Under the pieces are notes generated by a model. It ran no database searches. It had not been told where the DNA came from and was given only the letters and a program-made list of their open reading frames with translations. From a virus: a stretch of 38,189 nt of DNA. Below are positions 31,674 through 37,745 of the stretch, piece by piece. How positions within the stretch are numbered: position 1 is the first letter of the stretch; each line of letters opens with the position of its first letter. The stretch is taken from IMG/VR virus record IMGVR_UViG_3300017991_000222, positions 1 through 38,189 of that record. One strand, 5' to 3'. The position numbers and the translations under genes are program-made.

Positions 31674-32733
31674 TTTTTTTCTCCTTTCCTTTCTTTGATT
31701 TAACGAAAGCATCCAGGGCTGTCTGCATGTTCTGAGCCAGGTACCACAAGTCTTCCTCGTTTCCCTCTGTCAGGGACAGGTTTCCGTATTGCTTGCCGAT
31801 AAACCTTTTCCCCATCTTGCCTTGAACACCGTACAGATATTTTTTGAATTCCGTGTAGTCCAGATTGTTCATCTTCTCGACCGTTACCTTTACCATCTGG
31901 ACAATATCTTTCACGGCATCAGACACCTCTGGTTTTTTCTTATCGCCAGACGCAATCTTGCTCTGGTCTATGCCAGGGAGGGGCGAGTCGTCCTCCCCTT
32001 CTTCTGGAATATAAGGAGCGAAGGGAGCGTCCCCCTCGGTATTATCCTCATCAGCTTTTTCCCCGTCCTCCTTTCGTTTGGATTTGCTAGTATGCCCCTT
32101 GGGTTCATCTCCCTTCTTTCTCCATAGATACTTACCTTTCTTGCCTCTTCGAGCGTCCCAGGCATTGTTGTCCCAGCATTTCTCGGCATACTTTTCTTTC
32201 CATGCCTTGATAAAACTGGGCTTCCACAGCTCTAAGCCTATGCCTATCCCCTTGCAAAGGCGCATGAGTGCGTTACTCTTTGCCCCCTCGCAGGCGTCAC
32301 TCCACGACATGGCAGGATTATTCTCGTGATACTCCTGCTCGCCGATGGCATAGCCGTATGGCTTTCCATCCACGAATAAATAGAATCCCCACATGAGAGA
32401 GTTACCACTTGGGCTCATCTCAGGCTTGGGTGTGGCGGGAATGATTGCCCACTTACCACCGAAGGCATCCCTAAGCCTCGTAACATACTCCATCCATGGT
32501 AGGTATATGAGCCCATCAGGTCTTATCTCGACAATCTCGTCCTCGATGGGGGCGAACAGGATTTCCTTCTGCTCGCCTGTAAACTCCACGGTTGCAGCCA
32601 CGCCAAGCATGTCAATGACCTTATCGGATACAGTCTCAGACCTGGACACAGCCATTGGAGCCGCTGAGGGCTGCTCCGACTGGAGCCCTCCGCCCTCGTG
32701 CTTTACGATTGATGCTTCCTTACCTTCTGACAT
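31654..32733 (-). CDS. Mgm101/Rad52-like ssDNA annealing protein
   Basis: 359 residues. IYLPWMEYVTRLRDAFGGKW, YLFVDGKPYGYAIGEQEYH and WSDACEGAKSNALMRLCKG form the core of the Mgm101/Rad52-fold phage recombinases. After about residue 200 there is a long, charged, low-complexity stretch, then a smaller helical C-terminal domain (about 270-345) and a Lys-rich tail. It anneals complementary ssDNA and pairs with the neighbouring exonuclease. The SD AGGAGG is close to the ATG. Length is longer than typical because of the linker. Confidence 0.8.
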   Translation of the reverse strand: MSEGKEASIVKHEGGGLQSEQPSAAPMAVSRSETVSDKVIDMLGVAATVEFTGEQKEILFAPIEDEIVEIRPDGLIYLPWMEYVTRLRDAFGGKWAIIPATPKPEMSPSGNSLMWGFYLFVDGKPYGYAIGEQEYHENNPAMSWSDACEGAKSNALMRLCKGIGIGLELWKPSFIKAWKEKYAEKCWDNNAWDARRGKKGKYLWRKKGDEPKGHTSKSKRKEDGEKADEDNTEGDAPFAPYIPEEGEDDSPLPGIDQSKIASGDKKKPEVSDAVKDIVQMVKVTVEKMNNLDYTEFKKYLYGVQGKMGKRFIGKQYGNLSLTEGNEEDLWYLAQNMQTALDAFVKSKKGKEKKSGNKKS

Positions 32734-32875
32734 GAGCCTCCTCCTGTTGAGCCTCGAAATAAATTTGCCTTCGGTTCTGATACATCTTCTTGTGAAGCTT
32801 GCAGGCGCCCATGTTCTTACCTATCGGAGCGCCACACACAGGGCAGAACCGCCTTTTCTTTGATTTTCTACTCAT
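32720..32875 (-). CDS. 51-residue zinc-finger protein
   Basis: MSRKSKKRRFCPVCGAPIG then GACKLHKK: a CxxC...CxxH pattern that should bind zinc, in a very basic context that suits nucleic-acid binding. AGGAGG lies 5 nt before the ATG, and the stop overlaps the annealing gene's start by 14 nt. Too short to name. Confidence 0.65.
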   Translation of the reverse strand: MSRKSKKRRFCPVCGAPIGKNMGACKLHKKMYQNRRQIYFEAQQEEAHVRR

Positions 32876-32887
32876 TTAATCCTCCTG

Positions 32888-32909
32888 TTGACTAAAATAG
32901 TTAATACCC
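32888..32909. promoter_or_regulatory. Operator copy D upstream of the recombination genes
   Basis: TTGACTA-AAA-TAGTTAA (32888-32904) and ATAGTTAATACCC (32897-32909), nearly identical to copy C over 21 bp and likewise directly before an SD on the minus strand. It sits in a 125-bp gap (32876-32999) that otherwise holds no clear gene; only weak minus-strand -10 candidates are seen. Confidence 0.6.
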
Positions 32910-32999
32910 ACTCCAAAAAAACACCCCGAATTTGGGCTGAGAGCCCGCAGGAGCCAAAAACTATGGCGGGTGAATGGTTTGGTATGGGCATCATGTTTT

Positions 33000-33212
33000 T
33001 TACCTGCCTTTTCTGCTTCGTTTTAACCTGTTTCTTACCCTGGGAGACAGCTTTTCGTCAGCCTCCCTGTCTTTTTTCTCTGCGATTTGCTTTGCCTTGG
33101 GTCTTACACACAGCGCCATGGTACACCTGTCACACAGCACCTCCCTGCAATCCTTTCCTACGTTGTACTTTCCTAACCCTCGCCCGCAATCACAGCAATA
33201 TGGCTCAGTCAT
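33000..33212 (-). CDS. Small zinc-ribbon protein with basic tail
   Basis: 70 residues: YCCDCGRGLGKYNVG and VLCDRCTMALC provide two Cys pairs; the last 35 residues are Lys/Arg-rich (KQIAEKKDREADEKLSPRVRNRLKRSRK). A nucleic-acid-binding regulator or antiterminator-like role is possible from composition and position near the start of the early operon. An AGAGG SD supports the ATG. Confidence 0.6.
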   Translation of the reverse strand: MTEPYCCDCGRGLGKYNVGKDCREVLCDRCTMALCVRPKAKQIAEKKDREADEKLSPRVRNRLKRSRKGR

Positions 33213-33213
33213 T

Positions 33214-33393
33214 TTACCTCTCCATTGAGTACGAGTGAGAATTTACCCACTCGATAGCCCTAGCCCTCGGAATAATAATCCTGCCCCGCTTCCTTATCTG
33301 TACATGGGGCAAGCCTGCACCGCACCACCGCCTGATAGTCCTGGTGGATACCTTGAATAGGTCAGCAGCTTCTTTTAAGGATATGTATTCCAT
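33214..33393 (-). CDS. Excisionase-like / HTH_17 DNA-binding protein
   Basis: 59 residues: MEYISLKEAADLFKVSTRTI, then RRWCGAGLPHVQIRKRGR and IIIPRARAIEWVNSH. This is the winged helix of MerR/excisionase-type helix_turn_helix_17 proteins. Next to a Cro-like gene in a temperate phage it is a likely excisionase steering integrase toward excision, though some such proteins are early regulators. It begins 4 nt after the Cro-like stop with no strong SD, suggesting coupling. Confidence 0.7.
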   Translation of the reverse strand: MEYISLKEAADLFKVSTRTIRRWCGAGLPHVQIRKRGRIIIPRARAIEWVNSHSYSMER

Positions 33394-33397
33394 GGCT

Positions 33398-33613
33398 TTA
33401 TTTAATGCTTAATACCCATACGTCTGACACCTCTTCCCCAAGGGCATTGGCAATCCTCATTGCAAGAGATAGCCGAGGGTCTTTGATTCGACCGTTGGCT
33501 AGGAAGCTCATGTGCATTGGAGATATGCCGACCTCATCAGCTATTTGCTTTTGGGTCATGCCCTTCATTTTTAGGATTTGTTTGATTCTTATTTCTTTGA
33601 CCAAGGTTTTCAT
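33398..33613 (-). CDS. Cro-like HTH regulator
   Basis: 71 residues, a single HTH_3/Xre fold (GMTQKQIADEVGISPMHMSFLANGR as helices 2-3), Cro-sized with no second domain. It is the first gene behind the leftward early promoter, the place of Cro. It would repress the divergent repressor promoter during lytic growth. A GGAG SD lies upstream. Confidence 0.82.
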   Translation of the reverse strand: MKTLVKEIRIKQILKMKGMTQKQIADEVGISPMHMSFLANGRIKDPRLSLAMRIANALGEEVSDVWVLSIK

Positions 33614-33642
33614 GCCCGCTCTCCTTGATGTTTCAATCTTAC

Positions 33643-33678
33643 GTTAATAACTATAAGCGATAATGCCTCAGTTGTCAA
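33643..33678 (-). promoter_or_regulatory. Leftward early promoter with operator copy E
   Basis: Minus strand: TTGACA (33673-33678), 17 nt, TATAGT (33650-33655), a near-consensus sigma70 promoter starting the early operon. The motif ATAGTTATTAACG (33642-33654, minus strand) overlaps its -10 and contains the perfect palindrome GTTATTAAC; the arrangement TTGACAACTG...TATAGTTAWTAAC is shared with PA at 3939. Confidence 0.8.
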
Positions 33679-33718
33679 TAGTTTTTGAAAAAAGTTTTAA
33701 TTTTTTTATAGGCTTTTC

Positions 33719-33746
33719 TTGACATTGATGAGTTGTGTGTTATAGT
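33719..33746 (+). promoter_or_regulatory. Repressor-integrase promoter
   Basis: TTGACA (33719-33724), 16 nt, TATAGT (33741-33746), 36 nt upstream of the repressor ATG. It faces away from the early promoter 40 bp to its left. It has only a partial match to the operator motif (TATAGTTTG), unlike the lytic promoters. Confidence 0.75.
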
Positions 33747-33781
33747 TTGAGTGTATTAAATGATTGGACGGGAGGGATAAA

Positions 33782-34087
33782 ATGGACGGCGAGTTAGTAC
33801 CCTTCGGGGAGGCGTGCAGAAAAATCAGAGAGGCAAAGGACATGAGCCAAGGGGACATCTTCAGAATAACTGGACTGGAGCGCTCGTACATTAGCCGCTT
33901 CGAGAGCGGGAGGGTGCCGTACCCACGGCTGCAAACAGTTGCGAAGATTGCCAAGGCGCTCGGCGTTACCATCGAGGAAGTCCTGAAGACGGCAGTAGAG
34001 TTAAAGAAGATGAAGAGGAAGCAGCGAGAAGATTTTGTATGGGAAAAAGAAATGTGGGACAAACTTGAAGAGGGGGTATCAAAGTAA
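33782..34087 (+). CDS. CI-like lysogeny repressor (short, single HTH)
   Basis: 101 residues: an HTH_3 domain (FGEACRKIREAKDMSQGDIF, then RITGLERSYISRFESG as the recognition region) and a basic helical tail (ELKKMKRKQREDFVW). No LexA-type cleavage domain is present, so induction must work differently from lambda. Gene order repressor-integrase from a shared promoter is typical of immunity regions. GGGAGG at 5 nt selects ATG 33782; TTG 33764 is not preferred. Its role as the silencer of the scattered operators is inferred. Confidence 0.75.
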   Translation: MDGELVPFGEACRKIREAKDMSQGDIFRITGLERSYISRFESGRVPYPRLQTVAKIAKALGVTIEEVLKTAVELKKMKRKQREDFVWEKEMWDKLEEGVSK

Positions 34088-34089
34088 AG

Positions 34090-35151
34090 ATGGGGGTTTA
34101 CCTTCGAGGTAACCGATACCATTTCAAAAAGATGGTAGAGGGCAAGGTTTATTACAAGCCGCTGCGCATACGCAAAGGACAGGAATCCCTTCTGTCTGCC
34201 AGGGTGAAGCAAGTCGAGGAGGAAATAATAGCACAGCACTACGGCATACCATACAAGGGGAGTGACAGCACCACCTTTCAGGACTATTCCCTCACGTACC
34301 TCAGCCAGAAAAAGTATAAGAAAACATGGGAGCGTGACAAGCAGAGACTTGCCATAATGGCAGAGATAGTGGGCGACCCACCGCTGCGCTCGATGGGCAA
34401 GCCAGATATTCAGCGGCTTGAGAAAGCGTTATTCGCCAGGGGGCTGAAGCCCTCGACAGTCAATAGGTACTTCGAGATACTAAACAATATGTTCAACACA
34501 GCCATCGAGGACGAGGTACTGGATAAGAATCCATGCAGGTTTTACAAGAGGTACACCGAGGACGGCAGCCGCAGAGCCTTGAGCCAGGATGAGTTGAGAA
34601 AAATACTGAGCGCAGCCAAGGAAATTCAAGAGAGTCCAAGGTCAAACATTCAGTCCCTCATATATGACATTATTATTCTCGCCCTATCCACGGGCATGAG
34701 GCTATCCGAGATGCTCAATCTAAAAAGAATCCACGTTGACCTGGAAAGAAACCGCATCACTCTACCGATTTCTCATACAAAGTACAAGAGAAGAGGTGGC
34801 GGAAGGCAACGGGTGAAGGTTATTGTAATGAACACTACAGCTATGCGCATCTTGAGTAAGCACTTAGCCAGGTCTGAGTATGTGCTTCCCGTTGGGTGGC
34901 GGGACGCAAGCACGGTGTTCCATGTGGTCAGGAAGATTCGCAAGATGACGGGCATCGAGGACTTCACGTTCCACCAGTTGAGACATACAGTTGCTACCTT
35001 TCTCACATCAAAGGTTGACATTGCCACGAGCCGCATAATCCTGGGGCACTCTGACATACAAACCACGCTTAAATACTCCCATCCCTCCAGTCTGGAAGAG
35101 GGTGTTGCAAAATTAGATACACTTGTGGCAGACCTCCAGGGTAATGCGTAG
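34090..35151 (+). CDS. int: Tyrosine integrase
   Basis: 353 residues with an N-terminal arm-binding unit, a core-binding SAM-like domain (about 60-155) and a catalytic domain. Catalytic residues are visible: R204 (STGMRLSEML), H296 and R299 (FHQLRHTVAT), H320 (LGHSD) and nucleophile Y329 (TLKYSH). It recombines attP with a host att site that here looks like a tRNA-Leu 3' end. The stop is 2 nt before the attP core. The start lies 2 nt after the repressor stop, suggesting coupled translation. Confidence 0.95.
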   Translation: MGVYLRGNRYHFKKMVEGKVYYKPLRIRKGQESLLSARVKQVEEEIIAQHYGIPYKGSDSTTFQDYSLTYLSQKKYKKTWERDKQRLAIMAEIVGDPPLRSMGKPDIQRLEKALFARGLKPSTVNRYFEILNNMFNTAIEDEVLDKNPCRFYKRYTEDGSRRALSQDELRKILSAAKEIQESPRSNIQSLIYDIIILALSTGMRLSEMLNLKRIHVDLERNRITLPISHTKYKRRGGGRQRVKVIVMNTTAMRILSKHLARSEYVLPVGWRDASTVFHVVRKIRKMTGIEDFTFHQLRHTVATFLTSKVDIATSRIILGHSDIQTTLKYSHPSSLEEGVAKLDTLVADLQGNA

Positions 35152-35153
35152 TT

Positions 35154-35177
35154 GTTCGAGTCCCCCCTTCGGCACCA
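35154..35177 (+). other. attP core, matching a tRNA 3' end
   Basis: Positions 35155-35177 read as T-loop TTCGAGT, T-stem half CCCCC, acceptor half CTTCGGC, discriminator A and CCA. The acceptor partner would be GCCGAAG, as in bacterial tRNA-Leu (E. coli leuX ends with the same CTTCGGCACCA). No 5' tRNA half exists upstream, so this is an attP identity segment rather than a tRNA gene. Confidence 0.8.
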
Positions 35178-35255
35178 ACTATCCCACCAGTTACCCCATA
35201 TAATTCAATAGTTTAAGTCGGCATATATGGACATCTGCGGCATGGATTGACATTC

Positions 35256-35275
35256 ATTGTTGCATTATTGTTGCA
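35256..35275 (+). repeat. Direct repeats in the attP arm
   Basis: ATTGTTGCA at 35256-35264 and 35267-35275, period 11 bp (one helical turn), about 85 bp from the att core in an AT-rich 140-bp gene-free stretch between int and the next gene. Helical spacing suits integrase arm sites or an excisionase site. No other structure stands out in 35178-35295. Confidence 0.45.
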
Positions 35276-35295
35276 GATAATTGACGGGCTGTGTA

Positions 35296-35481
35296 TTATT
35301 GTTTCTTTATACTTGGCACAGATAATTCTTCAACGCCCTCGTCTGATACCATCGTCATAAACCTTACGCTCTGGAAGTGGGATAATGTAAAGCATCCTCC
35401 GAATTCTTCGTCCCACAACATGCAGGCTTCCTCGATACAGCAAGTCCTGAGCCATGGGCATATCTTTTTTTGTCCCGCCAT
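35296..35481 (-). CDS. Small Cys-rich protein
   Basis: 61 residues: KICPWLRTCCIEEACMLWDEEFGGC supplies five cysteines, possibly a zinc or Fe-S site; the remainder is a small strand region. A GGAGGTAAGG leader precedes the ATG, and a promoter with an operator copy lies just upstream. It converges on int across attP. Function unknown. Confidence 0.6.
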   Translation of the reverse strand: MAGQKKICPWLRTCCIEEACMLWDEEFGGCFTLSHFQSVRFMTMVSDEGVEELSVPSIKKQ

Positions 35482-35509
35482 TTAAACCTTACCTCCGTTT
35501 ACTTTTAAT

Positions 35510-35546
35510 GGGTAATAACCATAGCGTATGATATAGAATCTGTCAA
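35510..35546 (-). promoter_or_regulatory. Promoter PG with operator copy G
   Basis: Minus strand: TTGACA (35541-35546), 17 nt, TATGGT (35518-35523). The motif ATGGTTATTACCC (35510-35522) overlaps the -10 in the same geometry as the early promoter. It drives the small Cys-rich gene toward the attP region. Confidence 0.65.
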
Positions 35547-35567
35547 CCCCCCTTTAAGGGTGAAATT

Positions 35568-35888
35568 TTAGGCGGGGAGAGTCACCCCTCTCTTTCCCTC
35601 TTTCTCACATTGATTGCACCCCTGTTTTCTAAGGGGGCACAGCCTATAATCTATCGGGTTAATCCTGACAACCTTGAAGTTTTCCATAGAGTCATCCTCT
35701 ATAACGTAAAGGGCGTCGCATGCCATAGCCCTGCCAGCCTTGCAGGTTGCCCAGTTATTATAAAATTTAACCCTGTCATATCCAGCGACCTCCAGCAGAG
35801 GTATCTGTAGGTCTGGCTTATAGTACCCCCTGCCCTTATCGTCCCACCACTCCCACTCTATATCCCTTGTAATATCTATTGCTTTCAT
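35568..35888 (-). CDS. Uncharacterised small protein
   Basis: 106 residues: an acidic/aromatic opening (DITRDIEWEWWDDKGRGYY), a mixed middle with a Cys and an acidic loop (VIEDDSMENFKVVRINP), and a Cys-rich end (LCPLRKQGCNQCEKEG) that may bind a metal. AGGAGG lies 5 nt from the ATG. Family unknown. Confidence 0.6.
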   Translation of the reverse strand: MKAIDITRDIEWEWWDDKGRGYYKPDLQIPLLEVAGYDRVKFYNNWATCKAGRAMACDALYVIEDDSMENFKVVRINPIDYRLCPLRKQGCNQCEKEGKRGVTLPA

Positions 35889-35920
35889 TGCATCCTCCTT
35901 GCCTCATCTTTCAGGGAGGC

Positions 35921-35947
35921 GGGAGGGGCAGCGATGCAACCCCTCCC
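35921..35947 (-). terminator. Hairpin between the SprT-like gene and the next gene
   Basis: GGGAGGGG (35921-35928) and CCCCTCCC (35940-35947) form a perfect 8-bp GC stem with an 11-nt loop, after the SprT-like stop on the minus strand. No U-run follows; it may be a partial terminator or processing site. The quasi-palindrome TGTAATGTACACTACA adjoins it at 35949. Confidence 0.55.
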
Positions 35948-35963
35948 TGTAATGTACACTACA

Positions 35964-36959
35964 TTACACCTGCTCGATGAGTGCTTTGTCACAGTCCAGG
36001 CATAGAATCTTGACGCCATGCTTTGCCCAGACATTCAATCCGCATACTGGGCAGGTGTACTTTGTCCTTTTCCCAGACCTGGGAGCCCTGGCTTTACTGC
36101 TGCTGCCGCTGCCCTCGCCGCCGCTGCCTTGTGGCTGCTGAGGGTCGGGGCTGCCTGTGTTAATTGTCATCCATGGAAAGATAGCATCGTCTGGCATCTC
36201 TGCAATCATCTGCTCTGCTTTCCCCCCTGGCTTCAAGTTGGTCATTACAGCCTGCCCTGGCTTGTCTTCTTCTCCCTTTTCATTCACGCCGCCGAACCCC
36301 AGAGACAGAGCCTTGTCCATCCATTCTTTATTGTGGTATCCGTTGCGAGTCGGCTTTCCCTGTTCATGCTGCCATTGATGGGTCATCTCGTGGATTAGTA
36401 TATGCATCAACTTGACTATATCCTCACCGTCCATGTGGTTGGCATTGATAGCTATCTCGTGAATTTTGCTGCCCTTTTCATCGTGCCACTTTTCAGCCGA
36501 GAAGTACCCGCCTATGATGGATGAATTGCGGGAGATGCAAAGCATGGGTCTGGAAAGAGCCCCATCGAATAGTTTGTCATTAAAAAAATCAAACGCTTTA
36601 GAGTATGCTTCGCTCAATTCTATGTTCGGCTTCCCGCTGCCAGTCCCGCCAGTGCCGCCGCCCTTTTCTTCCCAGTCCTCTGCTTTTACAAGGCTGCCAG
36701 GATGAAAAAACCACCCAGTGTCACCTGGCAGGGTGTCCTTATCGGGCACGCAATCACTCCCTCTGTGCAATGCCAGGCTCCCATGCTTTTTTTTCATCTC
36801 CCTTATGTTCTCTGCAAAGTCCACGAGAACGGATGGGCTGCCACTCGATGCGAAGCCTGCCACTCTGCCAGTCCATCCCTCTAAGTGCTTTATGCCCTCG
36901 CCCTTTACAATTCTTACCTTGTCACCATGTTTGAATTCTCTCATTTTTTCCTCCCTCAT
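35964..36959 (-). CDS. SprT-like zinc metalloprotease with C-terminal zinc ribbon
   Basis: 331 residues: an N-terminal SH3/KOW-like unit (HGDKVRIVKGEGIKHLEGWTG, about 9-55), a Gly-rich linker, then the SprT domain with H190-E191-M-T-H194 (ILIHEMTHQWQHE) and a further His at 209 (YHNKEW). A Pro/Ser/Gly-rich linker leads to a zinc ribbon with C303, C306, C320 and C323. SPRTN-like enzymes cut DNA-crosslinked proteins; a phage version may clear or remodel proteins on DNA. It is operonic with the AAA+ and VWA-like genes. Two in-frame starts (36959, 36944) have identical SDs. Confidence 0.85.
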   Translation of the reverse strand: MREEKMREFKHGDKVRIVKGEGIKHLEGWTGRVAGFASSGSPSVLVDFAENIREMKKKHGSLALHRGSDCVPDKDTLPGDTGWFFHPGSLVKAEDWEEKGGGTGGTGSGKPNIELSEAYSKAFDFFNDKLFDGALSRPMLCISRNSSIIGGYFSAEKWHDEKGSKIHEIAINANHMDGEDIVKLMHILIHEMTHQWQHEQGKPTRNGYHNKEWMDKALSLGFGGVNEKGEEDKPGQAVMTNLKPGGKAEQMIAEMPDDAIFPWMTINTGSPDPQQPQGSGGEGSGSSSKARAPRSGKRTKYTCPVCGLNVWAKHGVKILCLDCDKALIEQV

Positions 36960-36981
36960 TTTTTCCTCCCTTATTTTTTCC
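36942..36981 (-). repeat. Tandem duplication of an SD-start cassette
   Basis: CATTTTTTCCTCCCT repeats exactly at 36942-36956 and 36957-36971, and a third partial copy carries the preceding gene's stop. On the minus strand each copy is GGGAGGAAAAAATG, giving the SprT-like gene two in-frame ATGs with the same SD spacing of 5 nt. Confidence 0.8.
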
Positions 36982-37717
36982 AGGGAGCCACTTCCCTGGA
37001 TATTCTTGACGAGTCTATCACAATGACCTCGTCATCCTCGAATTCGCCGCCGAGGTATGTTGTCTCGGCATGCCCATTGCCTGCATCTTTCGTCCCGATT
37101 AGAAAGTCTGCTATCGCATTCGCCAAGCAATTCGATGCTTTGTTTGTTTTCAGGGCGCCCCAGATTCCTGTGAATATCGGGTCTTTATAGTCCTTAATTG
37201 TAATGTACAATACAAGGGGATTCCTTTTCTCTGGAATGCCAAAAGCTATGACTGCTATGACTCGGCATGGGCGCCCCTCGGCTTCAGCTTCAGCCACGAT
37301 GCGATATATTTTATCGTGGCGCTCTTTCATCTTGCTTCCCTCCCGCTCGTTCCAGGGGATAATGGCATCCATGACGATTGTAATAGCAGGCTTATAAGAC
37401 TCGACCTTTATCCACTCGTCAAAAGGCTTGTCATCTCCCTCTATATATCGCTCCAGAATCAACTCGCCGCCGTCTGATTTTGTGGGGACGACCTCATAAT
37501 CTTTCCTAAAGGTATCCTCATAGGCGTCTGCCAGTCCATCGGGAGCGGCATGCTTTCCCATCTCGCTCTGGAATTCATCGAACACAGCCCTATTCGGGCT
37601 GCCGTCCTTATATGCGGTCTGTTTTGTATCGCCCTGGAGAATATGCTCAAACAATTCGAGTCCGTAAAGATGCGCCTCGTCTGGTCTTTCCTCTATAAAT
37701 TCTTTAGGTGTTAACAT
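36971..37717 (-). CDS. VWA-like phage protein (DUF7192-type), partner of the AAA+ ATPase
   Basis: 248 residues. ERYIEGDDKPFDEWIKVESYKPAITIVMDAIIPW, then KIYRIVAEAEAEGRPCRVIAVIAFG and LVLYITIKDYKDP resemble the VWA-like phage proteins grouped as DUF7192, found beside MoxR/CobS-like ATPases. The strand IVMDAI would hold a MIDAS-like region but the DxSxS motif is not intact. ATG 37717 has GGAGG at 5 nt and is preferred over an in-frame ATG at 37729 that overlaps the SD. Likely works with its neighbours as an ATPase-adaptor system. Confidence 0.65.
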   Translation of the reverse strand: MLTPKEFIEERPDEAHLYGLELFEHILQGDTKQTAYKDGSPNRAVFDEFQSEMGKHAAPDGLADAYEDTFRKDYEVVPTKSDGGELILERYIEGDDKPFDEWIKVESYKPAITIVMDAIIPWNEREGSKMKERHDKIYRIVAEAEAEGRPCRVIAVIAFGIPEKRNPLVLYITIKDYKDPIFTGIWGALKTNKASNCLANAIADFLIGTKDAGNGHAETTYLGGEFEDDEVIVIDSSRISREVAPWKK

Positions 37718-37745
37718 TTTTTCCTCCATGTTCGGAGGGGCTCCC

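Noticed and set aside
32872-32994. 40-codon minus-strand ORF ending in an ATGA overlap with the 51-residue zinc-finger gene
   Set aside because: It has a weak SD and runs through operator copy D; the hydrophobic end is simply the translated operator. More likely regulatory DNA.
35155-35177. A complete tRNA gene
   Set aside because: Only the 3' T-arm and acceptor part is present; upstream sequence is the integrase gene end with no pairing partners.
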